Shown here: positions 8,275 to 18,443 of the stretch, piece after piece
Layout: every line of letters starts with the position of its first letter
How positions within the stretch are numbered: position 1 is the first letter of the stretch
Source of the DNA: Synura sp. LO234KE
Lineage: Eukaryota; Sar; Synurophyceae; Synurales; Mallomonadaceae
Assembly: GCA_015143735.1 (NCBI GenBank)
Contig: VKHC01000038.1
Coordinates: forward strand, 1-24,481
Direction of reading: 5' to 3'
DNA: 24,481 bases
Translations under genes and position numbers: made by a program
The notes under the pieces: model-generated
What the model was told of the DNA's origin: nothing
Databases searched by the model: none
Seen by the model: only the letters and a program-made list of their open reading frames with translations

Positions 8275-11200
8275 TCATAGTTCCCTCGCTAACGCGGGAC
8301 GAGAGGAAGGTACAGGTAATCTGGGACGGAGAAACCGTCGCTGAATTTCATCATGACGTAATCTATCTTTCGAAATGTCTTCTCCATTCGTTATTTCCGA
8401 TGATCGGCGCAATTGAAGGTGATATTGCACCCCTGGTGGCACCAAATCTGAGTTAGAGTCTTTAGCTCGCGGAATAAGTCTCTGTTTCTTAGGCGGAGAT
8501 GACACCGCGGCTTCAATAACCACGGGTTGGGATCTCTCTTTGTAGAAGGATGAGCCCAGAGGAATCCGCTTTCCGGGAGAGTCGCCTTTACGCACGATCG
8601 TCCTCGGTGGTCTCTTGAATCCCATGGACATTAAATCCTTCCACTCCGAAGAGGTTAAATTAGGTGTTACCCCCGTTGCCAACCTGTCCGTGCCCGCTTG
8701 TGGTAATTTATTTATATCGGCAGCTGTGATTACACTCGGTCCTGATTTTCGCTTCAGAGAAGAAGAACCTGCCTCTAAGCTGTGATCAACTGTGGTATTG
8801 GTATCCAGCCACTTCCTCTCAGCGGTATCGGTCCGAGAGACAAGCCTCGGTATAGGATATTCTGGAGAGGCAGACGAGGCGGCGGCGGGCAAAGGGGCGA
8901 CTGCCTCAGCCGGTGTAACTGCAACTGGATTCATTTTGATCGTGTCCGGAGGCACGAGGGAATCTTCCTCGTCGCCAAACATCTTCACCACAGCCATGAT
9001 TCGCGGCCGCAGTATCTCAGGAATCTAAATAATGGAATATTAAGCATCGCAACTGATTCGAGGTACAGAGGCTCCCACCCACCTGCCACAGTAAGTTTGT
9101 GTCTTCGCCAGAAACGTTACTCCACGCCTCCGGAAGATTTCTATTCGCCGTGCGCGTGGGAAGGAGCAATGAGGGATAGCAGATTGGACATCCATCAAGT
9201 AAAGAGACCAGATATCGCATGTGAATGGCATAGGTAGTATGGCAAACGAGAATCCGAATATAGGGAGGGGAAGTAACTGTTCTCCGTATCGATCTTACTC
9301 TTCCTTCGCTTCGCTCGTGTCCGCGACTATGAATGTCTCATTCGACGACTCGATCAGTGGACAGTACGCCTGGATACCGCGGACTTGCGAGAATTTGATC
9401 TTCATGCTTTTGCCGAGCGGACGACTCTCTACATGAGAAACGGGTATATTTTAGTAGTCCCGGGTGAGGTAATGCGATTACCGCGTTGCATCAGATATAC
9501 TGCCACGAAGCTGAAAGTAATACGTTTATTGCCAAGTGCGCGAAGTTTACGCATTTTGGTGAGACATCTCTTTTGTTTCCTCTTACCATGAATAATGAAA
9601 TAGTGGAAAAGCTGATGAATAAACGTGAACCCGATTGTATCCGCGATGGCGAACACCAGCACTATTGCAAATGCGAACTGAGTGGCATGCAATATAGCGA
9701 TACGTCGGTGATACCCCAAGTAAATGTGAAGAATCATGTTGGAGGATTATCGGACACATACTGAGGATTGCGCTCGTGGTCCCTCACCTTGTACACAGTG
9801 TACCACGTCCTCTGTCTCTCACTCTGCCAATACCGCTGCATAATGCGATGACAACCGCATATTAGAAACGAGTGGGTGCACAATAGCTGATGTGATGTAA
9901 TCGCAAGTCCTGGCCTCGAGACTACGCAACGCGATTACATCTTCCCAAGAGAAGACGGAGAAGTTGGGAATCTTGTTCACGATTTCCCATTGCCCGTCCG
10001 GTCGCAAGTAAGCCTCGTCCATCGGCCAGCTGACCAATCGAGTTTGACGAAAATTATTTACTTTTCAAATAATTATCTTAGCCGAAGCATATGACATTCA
10101 AACCGATACACATGACCCTCAATATGGGCCGTTATCACTCACCCGTAAAGGTACTTCGCCGATATGTAGAGGTGAGTCACAATACAGATCGTGGCGATGT
10201 GCCGCACCTGCCAATCGCAAAGCAGACAAAGGCACCAGGTGGAGGACAGCAGTGAGTGTGCGAGACAGCAGCACCACGTCGTCGTCCCCATTAATCAGAA
10301 TTTAAAAAAAAAACGTCGTCGTCCCCATCCTCACTCACGCGTTTGACCATATTCGTCCCGATCTGCGGCACTGGCTTCCACCTCCGGGTAAGGAGAAACA
10401 TGTCGGCGATGTAATTCATGAGCAACGCGATCGTGCCGAGCAGCAGTGTCATTGGGAAGAACATGCCGTAGAAGAGAGTGATGAATATAATCTGAAGGAG
10501 CAAATAAACAGCATCAATTTAAGCGGGTATACAATTCAACGAACGGCTCTAGCCTTGCAGAGTTCAGAGTATCGTTCAGCGAGGCTCCAGTTTGATCCGC
10601 TCCAATACCGTATGGCATCGACCTCAGAGTCTGCGATGAGTCAAGGGAACCCATCCCATCGGTTAGAGATATGGCGTGATAGCGCGGCGCAGCGTAGTAT
10701 ATCCGTCTGTGTGGACTTACACGAAAACAATCTCGCCCACAGATGTCTCGTGAGGAGACCGCGGATATCCAGTGCGGAGATGAAGGGTTGAACAAAGCAC
10801 GCCGACAGCTGGAAAAGGCGGTTCATATCGATGGGAGCGATGAAGCGGTTCGAAAGGAGTACACAATCCCCCGGAGACCGAATCGTCCCAGTGTAGCCAT
10901 GTATTTAGGATGGTGGGGGGACGAGAACGCAGTCATGTGACATGCATGTGAGAAAAGGAGTCAGCATTCGACATTAATCCTTTTCCCGAGATTAGTAGAA
11001 TACGTCTAATCTAACCCTAGCCTTCCCTTCTATGTGAGATCTCCACCACGATTACTCCTCCCTCACGCCTCAAGCGTCGCACCTGAGCGTATAAAATCGT
11101 CCTGATGCCATCTTCGGTGAAAACAGTGTCGACCTGCAACGTGGATCACAACAGAGTTGACAGCAGCGAGAGCATGCGGTAGTCTTAGACCAATCTGATT

Positions 11201-13969
11201 GTCGAGCATAGTATAGGTTTGGCCCATTCCCCGCCCCCGCCCCGCCAAGTTTCACCTTGGAGAGGAGGAAAGGAAAGAGCGTCGAGGTTAAGAGCCGAGC
11301 GAAGAAGAGTTTGATCTGAATGGTCACGGGAAGTGGAGGAAGCGAGGTACAGAGGACAGCGGTCGCCCACCCGTCAGAGTGCAATAACAATAGTAGAATA
11401 GAGCTCATCCGTGTCTCACAAGCAAACTGTCTTGTCGCTGGGCCTCCGTCGTCGGCGCCTCCAACCACGTGCCCATCCACCCAAACGCATGGGGCAGGAG
11501 GAGGTCCGCCTGAAGAATTCGAGTGACAAGCTGAGCACTGTTTGGAGCTCGGTCGAGCTGTGTGGGCGTGACTCACAGATATGATGAGCGCATTGATCGA
11601 TGGGCGACTACTGCTCTTCGCGATTCGGAAGGTCTCGTAGACGGCGTAGAGTAAGCCCGTACCAAGCACGAGCGACACCACCCGCCGCGTTCGCCTGGGA
11701 CACGAGGACACGGACACGTGGGCAGGGCGTCCCAAGAATACAGGTCACAACGACAAGGATGCTAATTTTACATCGCCAAAGTATGACATATTTCTTTGCC
11801 GCGTGGTACCTGTTGTGAGGTTGAGCCTCTACGTTCGACCAGACGACGTCACTCGGCTCTGCGGGCTCGCCCACATTCAGAATGTTGACGCCACGGAATT
11901 TATGTGCGATCTGTCGGCGACCGGAGGACAATTGGCCGTCGTGGAGTAAATCAGAGGATTAGGGGGGAGGGGGCGGGTTCGTTGTGACATAAATTGTTTG
12001 CATATATTTTCACACTGCCTCGCCCACCTTGCGGCCCCCGAGGTCCCAGTCCGTTTCCGCCGAGAGATCCGATGAGCCGAGTTCCTAACGGTCGTCATCG
12101 GCCGTTACCGCACGACGGGACAAACATAAGGTAATGTGAAGATCAGGTTATCGCGGACCTCAGTCTGAATATTGAGGAAGGAGGACATCGCGAGAGGCTG
12201 CAGTCCAATACACTGAGCGATCCTTACCCGCAGACATAGCCGTTGGTGCTCTTCGTACTCGAAGCAAACGAACACCCTGCAAATAAACCGACATATAACA
12301 GAGGGATACGCGGTGACCACCGACACTACTGATACAGCGCATGTGCATGAGCGTGCCAAGCGCATCTGAAGCTGTAAGACTTCTTGTTCCAGTAACGTTC
12401 TGTCCCCTACTCGAAACGAATATGAACACACACAGACATTTGAGGATGAATAGAGATAACGATTAAGGGGGATAAATATCGGACGACGGTTACATTCAAT
12501 TTGGAGGAGGGTGTAAGAGGAGAACGAGTGGGACGAGGGTTGGCTTATCTCTGAAGCTCTAACTCATTTTCTATTTGGGACAGTTATTAAGGAATGGGAA
12601 AAACCAACCATGGAGAGTCAGTGGTAATAGGCTACGGCTGATAGTATTACCGAAGGATCTCATTCATGTCGGCACTAGAGGGTAAAAATAGGCGGATTCG
12701 CTCCGTTTATTTAATTTGAATTTCAATAAACAGTTAAAACAACCGTTGCAAATGAAAAAGATATAAAGATAGTAACTCGATATAATTCTGCCAATGTCGC
12801 AGGGATATATATATAACGGTGTTCGCTACAGCCAGGAATGAGTGACCTGAGGGCAGCGTAGCGACTAGCTCGGGACCACATCTACGACGGAAATACCAAC
12901 AGCCGTCTAACGCCCACCCACCGGTGACATCAAAGGAAAGAGGACCACATTCGGAGAGAAATAGAGACATTTATACGTACTTGCACACTGGATACTTCAG
13001 TTTGATCGCCTTAGCCAACGACTCGTTCACGGCGCTAAGTTTCAGTAAATTGTAGTCGCGGTCTCTGCCGACTCCTAACCGCTGCAGTATACGTGTCCAT
13101 AAACCAGGACGTTTTCCAGAGATTAAGTGCGTTACGCGCTCAGTGTGTGAGGAGAATTTAATGCGCTCGGAATCTCCAAATCTTCTGAGTATGAAATTTC
13201 TTTGCAACAATAACTTACACAATTGGTAGTTGTTTCGGACGACGGTAACGTAACGGACCTTTCCGAAGCGAGAAAAATATTCTTTCCATTCGTGCGGATC
13301 TGAAGCATCTGAATTCGGGTCGTTTACCACCACAGAATAATCCTGGGGAGTTTGAATGGCTTCATCAAGCTTTGCTCTCAAATATCGCTCTAAATATCTC
13401 GTGAGGAAGAATGCGAAGAGACAAAAGAATATCATGATTATCGTTGACAATGGCACCAAAAGGGGAATTTCGCAGTTTGGTCGATATTTCGCTTGACATG
13501 TGTTATTGCTAGCGTTATGGCACCCTACTGTTGCCGTAACATTGACGTACGGTTTGCAAGCTGATGATGATGCTAAGAACATGTTTCGCGACGATATTCC
13601 ATAAGACTTGTTTGTGAAAGCGATTGCAGATGGAATCATTATTAAAATTGCAACAGAAAACCAAACAGCTACTAATAGTAATTGCAAAAAGTAAGCGCTG
13701 ATACCGAGGCCAAAATCAACTAATTCAATGATGTTAAAATTACAAAAAGGGTAGTACTCCCCGCCTTTCTGAGTCGGAGACACCTTTCTATAAATGGGCT
13801 TCACACTACCCTTTTTTCTGAAATAAAATGCCTCTGCCTCTGAATCCCTCAACCTTCTTGGAATAACCTTCAATTGGAAATTTTCCTAACAAAATGTAAC
13901 ACGTCAGCGTAAGAAAATGAATCTATGATAGATTACACTCACCTCCGCCTTTCTTATCAACGAGTTCAT
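8275..13969 (-). CDS. CSC1/OSCA/TMEM63-like polytopic membrane protein, 19 exons, ~1005 aa
   Basis: Probable mechano- or osmosensitive cation channel of the DUF221 type; function is inferred from family. Exons: 13969..13943, 13885..12981, 12276..12228, 12084..12028, 11910..11810, 11694..11577, 11530..11420, 11315..11256, 11133..11083, 10808..10721, 10630..10554, 10491..10339, 10207..10143, 10029..9939, 9823..9788, 9677..9587, 9428..9299, 9140..9083, 9024..8275. Every junction keeps phase. Two membrane segments (~70-95, ~149-172) flank a loop with N-glycosylation motifs. The RRM-like cytosolic domain begins DYSVVVNDPNSDASDPHEW (~191) and runs through VFVCFEYEEHQRLCLREL to NVGEPAEPSDVVWSN (~357). 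A helix-rich C-terminal membrane region follows, including AERYSEL and VPQIGT. The last ~250 residues look disordered, with basic clusters (KRKSG, PPKKQRL). Weak points are the GC donor after exon 11 (10553), the 9299/9140 junction and an optional 18-nt exon at 9499..9482. Related anoctamin-like annotation cannot be excluded. Confidence 0.82.
10276..10328. repeat. 16-bp direct repeat flanking a 21-bp A-tailed insert
   Basis: The sequence acgtcgtcgtccccat is present at 10276-10291 and again, identically, at 10313-10328. The 21 bp between them end in nine A residues. A target-site-duplication-like repeat plus a poly(A) end is the structure left by LINE-type retroposition, here in miniature. It lies in the channel gene's intron 12, ending 10 bp from the donor site of exon 12. 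Confidence 0.85.
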
Positions 13970-14096
13970 TTAAATATTGCTTCAAATTTTAACAAAACTC
14001 TGAATTAAATTTTTAAATAAATTTCATCAGGACTCAATTTTTCAATTCATGACTTATGACAACTTAAAGTAAACTGTGCATCACTTTTTTCAGACT
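13970..14096. promoter_or_regulatory. Shared divergent promoter spacer, channel / thioredoxin
   Basis: The two ATGs are separated by 127 bp of strongly AT-rich DNA. It contains a short direct repeat (ATGACTTATGAC) near 14049 and a pyrimidine tract ending CAG three bases before the thioredoxin ATG. That tract resembles a splice acceptor, so the thioredoxin 5' untranslated region may itself be spliced. Function is inferred from position. Confidence 0.5.
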
Positions 14097-14659
14097 ATGA
14101 TTTTCCCTGAGAATCTGTTTGACCAAATTATTGAGCCGATCATTATTGCAGTTGTTCAATTTTTTGAAAAACATTCACTTTTAATAGGAATTTGTTGCAT
14201 TTTATTGGCTCGATATATGACAAAAAGAAATGTTCCACCTGCACCCGAAGTGCCGGGTTCAAAAGTAATTAACGCTGAAAATGAAAGCCGCTTCACTGAA
14301 AATTTGGTTCATGCAAAAACGGATAGAAAGCTTTTAGTTTGCGATTTTTTTGCGACTTGGTGTGGGCCCTGTATTACAGCCGCTCCTGCTTTTGCCCACC
14401 TGAGCATAGGTAAGAATCGAAAATCAACTCCTGCAGATTGAGCTCAAGCTAATATATACTTGTAGGCTATCCGGATGTGATATTTCTAAAGTGCGACATC
14501 GACAAAAACAAGCAGTTGGCAAAAAAGTACGATGTCAAAACAATACCCACGTTTATAATTTTTCGAGACGGAGAGCCGTTAGAAACTTTGAACGGTTGGA
14601 GCGCGGCGTCTTTAGAAGCCCTTATTCGTAAATGTGGTGGGAAGAAAATAGCTAGTTAA
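14097..14659 (+). CDS. Membrane-anchored thioredoxin, two exons, 168 aa
   Basis: A thiol-disulfide oxidoreductase tethered to a membrane. Exon 1 is 14097..14409, the intron 14410..14465 (GTAAGA...GTAG, 56 nt), exon 2 14466..14659. The joined frame reads HLSIGYPDVIFLKCDID. An N-terminal hydrophobic anchor spans residues ~13-40 and is followed by a basic TKR stop. The thioredoxin fold carries the active site WCGPC (Cys89 and Cys92), the CDID strand, and the cis-proline loop KTIPTFIIF (Pro132). The helix after the final strand is intact, so the domain should be active. The first ATG is 14097; an upstream GTG-initiated extension is in frame but not credible as a start. The anchor suggests an ER, plastid-envelope or similar membrane location, which I cannot resolve. 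The ATG sits 127 bp from that of the divergent channel gene. Confidence 0.93.
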
Positions 14660-14667
14660 AGTTTGAT

Positions 14668-14673
14668 AATAAA
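14668..14673 (+). terminator. Possible AATAAA polyadenylation signal
   Basis: AATAAA begins nine bases after the thioredoxin stop codon. The region is AT-rich, so the hexamer could be chance, but the position would give a short 3' untranslated region. Confidence 0.35.
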
Positions 14674-15749
14674 GAAATTCTGTTTAAAAAAGGCCATGTT
14701 ATAAGATTGGATATATATTACAAGCCGTCATTTTTCCAACACTAGTGCGCTTATGTCTATTTTCAAGCTTTCCTATTTCCTTACTTATTTTGTTTTAACT
14801 GACAGCAAGATTACTCTCTTTGTACTAGATTAATTGATTAAAGTGACTGCTTAATTGTTTTACTCCAGTACAGGCCATACCCCACACTAATAGTCTTAGA
14901 CTCGGTTCTTTCTTTGATCGAATACTCTGGTCAACAGCTCGACCAGCATAATATGCCCTTTTTAGTACCAAAACTGCACCGTACCATTGTTATTGTTGTG
15001 TCGTGCACCGTGAGGCGAATTAGAATCATGAACGAATAGAGGTAGCTAATATGATTGACAGGCAGTGTTGAGTATCGAAGAAATTAGATCTAGTAGCATG
15101 TCGTCTTCACTCACTTCTAGAGGTTGGCGGGGCGGGAACACGGACAGGATAAATCGCAGATACAAGAAGCAAATTACGGCGGGGGGGCCGCGGGGCTTGC
15201 TGGATAGAGCAGGCACAGCGGTACCACGTGGTAGCCATATGCATTGCACAGTTGGTTTTATTACGACAACAGTCCGGTTATAGTTATACGGCTATACTCG
15301 GCGGACTTAACTTCCGCGAATGCTGAGGACTTCGTAACCAGTCAGCAACACTTGCATCCCATCATTTACATCGTTCGCCAACTCGGTACTTTGTAGAATT
15401 GAGCGAGCTGCCAGCTAGAATACGAGGTATGATATTCATTAGCAAAGTATGTAATCTAACCAAATACGCAAAAGTTATACTCTAAGAAACAAATCGTTAT
15501 TTGGTTCAATTTTGCTGCTTCGACACGTAGTTGAGGTATGGTAATATGTAATAGGCTCCTTCTACCTACACAGGGTAATTTCTATTACAGTGGTCTTCGG
15601 TCTGAGCTGCAGTGCCACTAGCTGGTGCTATTTTGGGATAATGATAATTATATGAAAGATTACTAAGAAGTGGTAAATAAGTTCTAGATGGTTCGATAGA
15701 TGAACCGATAGGCGAAGAGGTAACGGTTTTCTATTCATCGGTTACTCTT
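14674..15749. other. Gene-poor interval between convergent genes
   Basis: About 1.1 kb between the thioredoxin gene (plus) and the lectin-like gene (minus). The only coding-looking piece is on the minus strand at about 15110-15046: a CTAG acceptor after a long pyrimidine tract, then a short frame ending SEDDMLLDLISSILNTACQ and a stop. No partner exon was found. The rest appears non-coding. Confidence 0.45.
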
Positions 15750-17069
15750 TCAATGAATTTTATATGATGGATCCGGTTTCGGCTTTGGTTTCGATGGTAC
15801 GGCTTTGGGTTTACGAGATGGATCATCTTCATCTTTGGGTTTAGGCGATGGAGCGGCCGAAGTGAGTTTAGTAGTGGTTTTGGGTGACGGTATAACTGTT
15901 GGTTTAGGCGTTGGAGCGGCGCTATAGGGTGTGAGGGTGGGATTTGTCGTCGGAGCGTCGGTAGATTTTCCAGTCGGGACGCCGAGCGCTGATTCCATAT
16001 ACACGTAGCACTGCTGAGAATCGGGTACAGCTAGCGGACCAACGACGAACAAAGATTGTAATTCGCCCTGTAGGTGTATTATGGAGTAGCCCTGACATTG
16101 ACTCTCCTGTGCTATAACATTCACTCCAGTGGTGGAGTGGTTGAACGACCGCACCGTCACTTCATCGCCTCCGTAAGTGGTTTCAATCATACCAAACACA
16201 GCCGGGAGACCCACATATTGATAAGTGAAAGGAACGTAGCGAGAATTTGAAGTGATTCCGGGAATCAGATGAGCTTCAAGCGCCACACCCTCCTCGCACG
16301 AAGTCTTGTACAGAGGACTATACGCCATGACTGCTACGCGCTCATACGTCCTGGTATATGCTTGTCTCCATCGGTTATTATCGTAATGATCATCGAAGTG
16401 CCCGTTTACGCAATTGCCGTATCGGGCATGCCATTTGTGATCAACGTTGTGGAATCGAAGTATCAAAGCCAAACTGCGGTAATTCACTGTACCCTGAAGT
16501 CCTCGAATACTCAAGTATCGATAATCCATATAGGTCTGAGTCTGGGAGAAAAATCCCGGGATCACTCCTATTGAAAACGGACTGTAGAAAACGTGGCGAT
16601 GGGTTTGGCCCACACAATGCTGATTCCAGTGCTCGTCCTTCACATCAAATTCTCCTCCGGATAAATTCCAGTGGCCTGACTCTACGATTAAGAAAAAAGT
16701 GTGTTGAGCTGGCTCTACTACTGGGGTCCACCAAGTAAAGTTGCACCAGGTGTCATTTGGCTGGGTAACTCGGACTTGGAAGGAGACAGGTCCGGGATGA
16801 CGAGAGGTATTCGTAATATCGTTCAGGCGATAACATGACGAGTAACCAGAATAAAGACCTGCATTTCCATGGTCAGGTAGACTTATGAAAACTTGAGGCT
16901 TCTTGAATGTAGTTATCGTCCCAGATGCCTTCACAAATGCATCACTTCGAACAATAACTCTTCCTATTTCAAGCCAGGTAGAAAAAAGCAAGTTACCGTT
17001 ACCATCTGTCAATACTCCATCAGTCTTTTGGAAGAGGGCTAATCCGAAGCAATACAATGCCAAACGCAT
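15750..17069 (-). CDS. Secreted H-type-lectin-like protein with Pro/Lys/Thr-rich tail, 439 aa
   Basis: Single-exon gene from ATG 17069 to TGA 15752..15750. A short hydrophobic N-terminus (MRLALYCFGLALF) suggests a signal peptide. Two divergent beta-rich repeats follow. The first (~55-135) contains KKPQVFISLPDHG and ends near FFLIVESGHWN. The second (~270-350) contains LPAVFGMIETTYGGDEVTV and FNHSTTGVNVIAQES. Both follow the pattern of the H-type lectin and related jelly-roll domains (F..P.VF.S...D...R..N.T.TGF). Several cysteines and N-glycosylation motifs fit an extracellular protein. The last ~70 residues are a low-complexity Pro/Lys/Thr/Ser region (PTPKPTV, PSPKPKDED, KPKPKPDPS), as in wall- or matrix-associated proteins. 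No C-terminal membrane helix or GPI-type tail is seen. Sugar binding is inferred from family only. Confidence 0.78.
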   Translation of the reverse strand: MRLALYCFGLALFQKTDGVLTDGNGNLLFSTWLEIGRVIVRSDAFVKASGTITTFKKPQVFISLPDHGNAGLYSGYSSCYRLNDITNTSRHPGPVSFQVRVTQPNDTWCNFTWWTPVVEPAQHTFFLIVESGHWNLSGGEFDVKDEHWNQHCVGQTHRHVFYSPFSIGVIPGFFSQTQTYMDYRYLSIRGLQGTVNYRSLALILRFHNVDHKWHARYGNCVNGHFDDHYDNNRWRQAYTRTYERVAVMAYSPLYKTSCEEGVALEAHLIPGITSNSRYVPFTYQYVGLPAVFGMIETTYGGDEVTVRSFNHSTTGVNVIAQESQCQGYSIIHLQGELQSLFVVGPLAVPDSQQCYVYMESALGVPTGKSTDAPTTNPTLTPYSAAPTPKPTVIPSPKTTTKLTSAAPSPKPKDEDDPSRKPKAVPSKPKPKPDPSYKIH

Positions 17070-18443
17070 TCCTAAGTTTGATTATTTCAACAAGTGTTTT
17101 TGAAGTATTAATAAACACAAAGATATTGAGAATATATGTGTGAGGAAATCTTATGAGGACGGCAGGTAATCTGTCGTCCGTCGAGAGTGTGGATCGAAAT
17201 ATTGTTTTTGTCTTTATCTCTAACAATAAGGACAATCTGAGATTGTGATCTTGTAATATTAGGGCAATATTGTGGCTTTCTTCAGATCGATTTGAGTACG
17301 AGCTATTTATCCGTATGAAGAGATATATGCAGGTTGTCGATTTTTGATTGTTCTGACGAGAGAATAATGAATTGTACATTTGATATATTCAAGTCAGAAG
17401 CGATATTTAATTTTTCTTGCAGGTACATCTTTTCGATTAGTTAATAAACTTGTTGCTTGCCGCGTGATACATATGTGAAACATAGTACGCGTAAAATTAA
17501 TGTATACAATTTTCTTGAGTAGGCAGAAATTCGGATAATTTTCTGTTGATAGCACTTTGAGGTCTCAGTATTCTTAATAGGATTGCATGCGTTATAGCTG
17601 GAAACAATAGAATATTTGTAAGACCATCGCCTTTTCTTTCTAAAATTACTATTCTGCTTGCCTTCCACCAAGTAAGGCCTGCCGTAAAGCTCGTAGGGGT
17701 GATTGGATATTTTCGAAACTATATATTTGCCGAAAATTATATAATTTTTCCCCAACAGGATGAAAATATGAGACCAGGAAGACGTAACATTTCTTAAGAT
17801 ACCATGCCTGTGGTATCTGACATCTTCCTCTTATGTTCCTACTGGCAAGCCCCACTAGCTGCGTAGTGACTTAATCTGACTGAACGCCACGATGCCCCCC
17901 CCACCACCACCACCATGAGATGGTGAAGAAAGAGGACGAGGTGCGCGGGACGAACCACCAACGCCAGCCAGTCGAAGCGGCACGCGGTGATGAAACCAAA
18001 TAAGGATGATGGTGGTGGAATGATGCTGATGTCGTCATGCTGGGGGTTAGCAGTGAGGAGCAGGAAGAATGCGAGCTAAAAGACGAACGGGATTCCGCAT
18101 AAACACCGCGGCATAGAATTTTAGATTCCGTGCACTGCCTGGAGGAGGAGGGGGGACGGGTGGATGATTCCCGTTGCTGAAGTTGTTTTACGCCCTGTAA
18201 GAATTGCTTCCAACCATTAAATTTTCGTCGCTGAATAACAAAGCAGTACAATCTGGTAGTACTTGTGGTTGCTCTCACTGCTAGTAGGCAGGTGGCGATT
18301 AGAGGGCGAAGAATCTTTGGCTGGTGGACGAAGCGAAAAATTACATCCTCAGTCAAGTTCTACTACCTACAGAACGTCACTTGACTGGTGCGAGAATTGT
18401 TTGGGTGTAGATAAAAGAAAAGGAGTAAAATATAAAATTTAAG
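17070..18443. other. Interval with coding fragments but no complete gene
   Basis: Two minus-strand stretches look protein-like. From 18356 to about 18165 one open frame reads EDVIFRFVHQPKILRPLIA and further on RRKFNGWKQFLQGVKQLQQ, recalling Sfi1/IQ-type centrin-binding helices. It has no ATG and starts after acceptor-like AGs, only 88 bp beyond the POT1 stop. From about 17755 to 17600 a second frame contains NYIIFGKYIVSKISNHPYEL. I could not link them to a start, a stop or each other. They may be exons of one unrecognised gene or remnants of a decayed one. Confidence 0.4.
17895..17915. repeat. C-run plus (CCA)5 microsatellite
   Basis: Six C residues (17895-17900) are followed by five CCA units (17901-17915). 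Read on the minus strand this gives the tryptophan-rich end of a long spurious ORF. It is a simple repeat and I assign no function. Confidence 0.85.

Noticed and set aside
11070-11735. 221-aa minus-strand ORF as one protein
   Set aside because: It runs through several channel-gene introns. Only short stretches match the family, and those are the exons used in the spliced model.
14076-14096. Upstream in-frame extension of thioredoxin
   Set aside because: It starts at GTG, overlaps a pyrimidine tract ending in CAG, and adds nothing conserved. ATG 14097 is the natural start.
17871-18165. Ser/His/Trp-rich end of a 161-aa ORF
   Set aside because: The poly-Trp and poly-His runs come from the CCA microsatellite and low-complexity DNA, not from a protein pattern.
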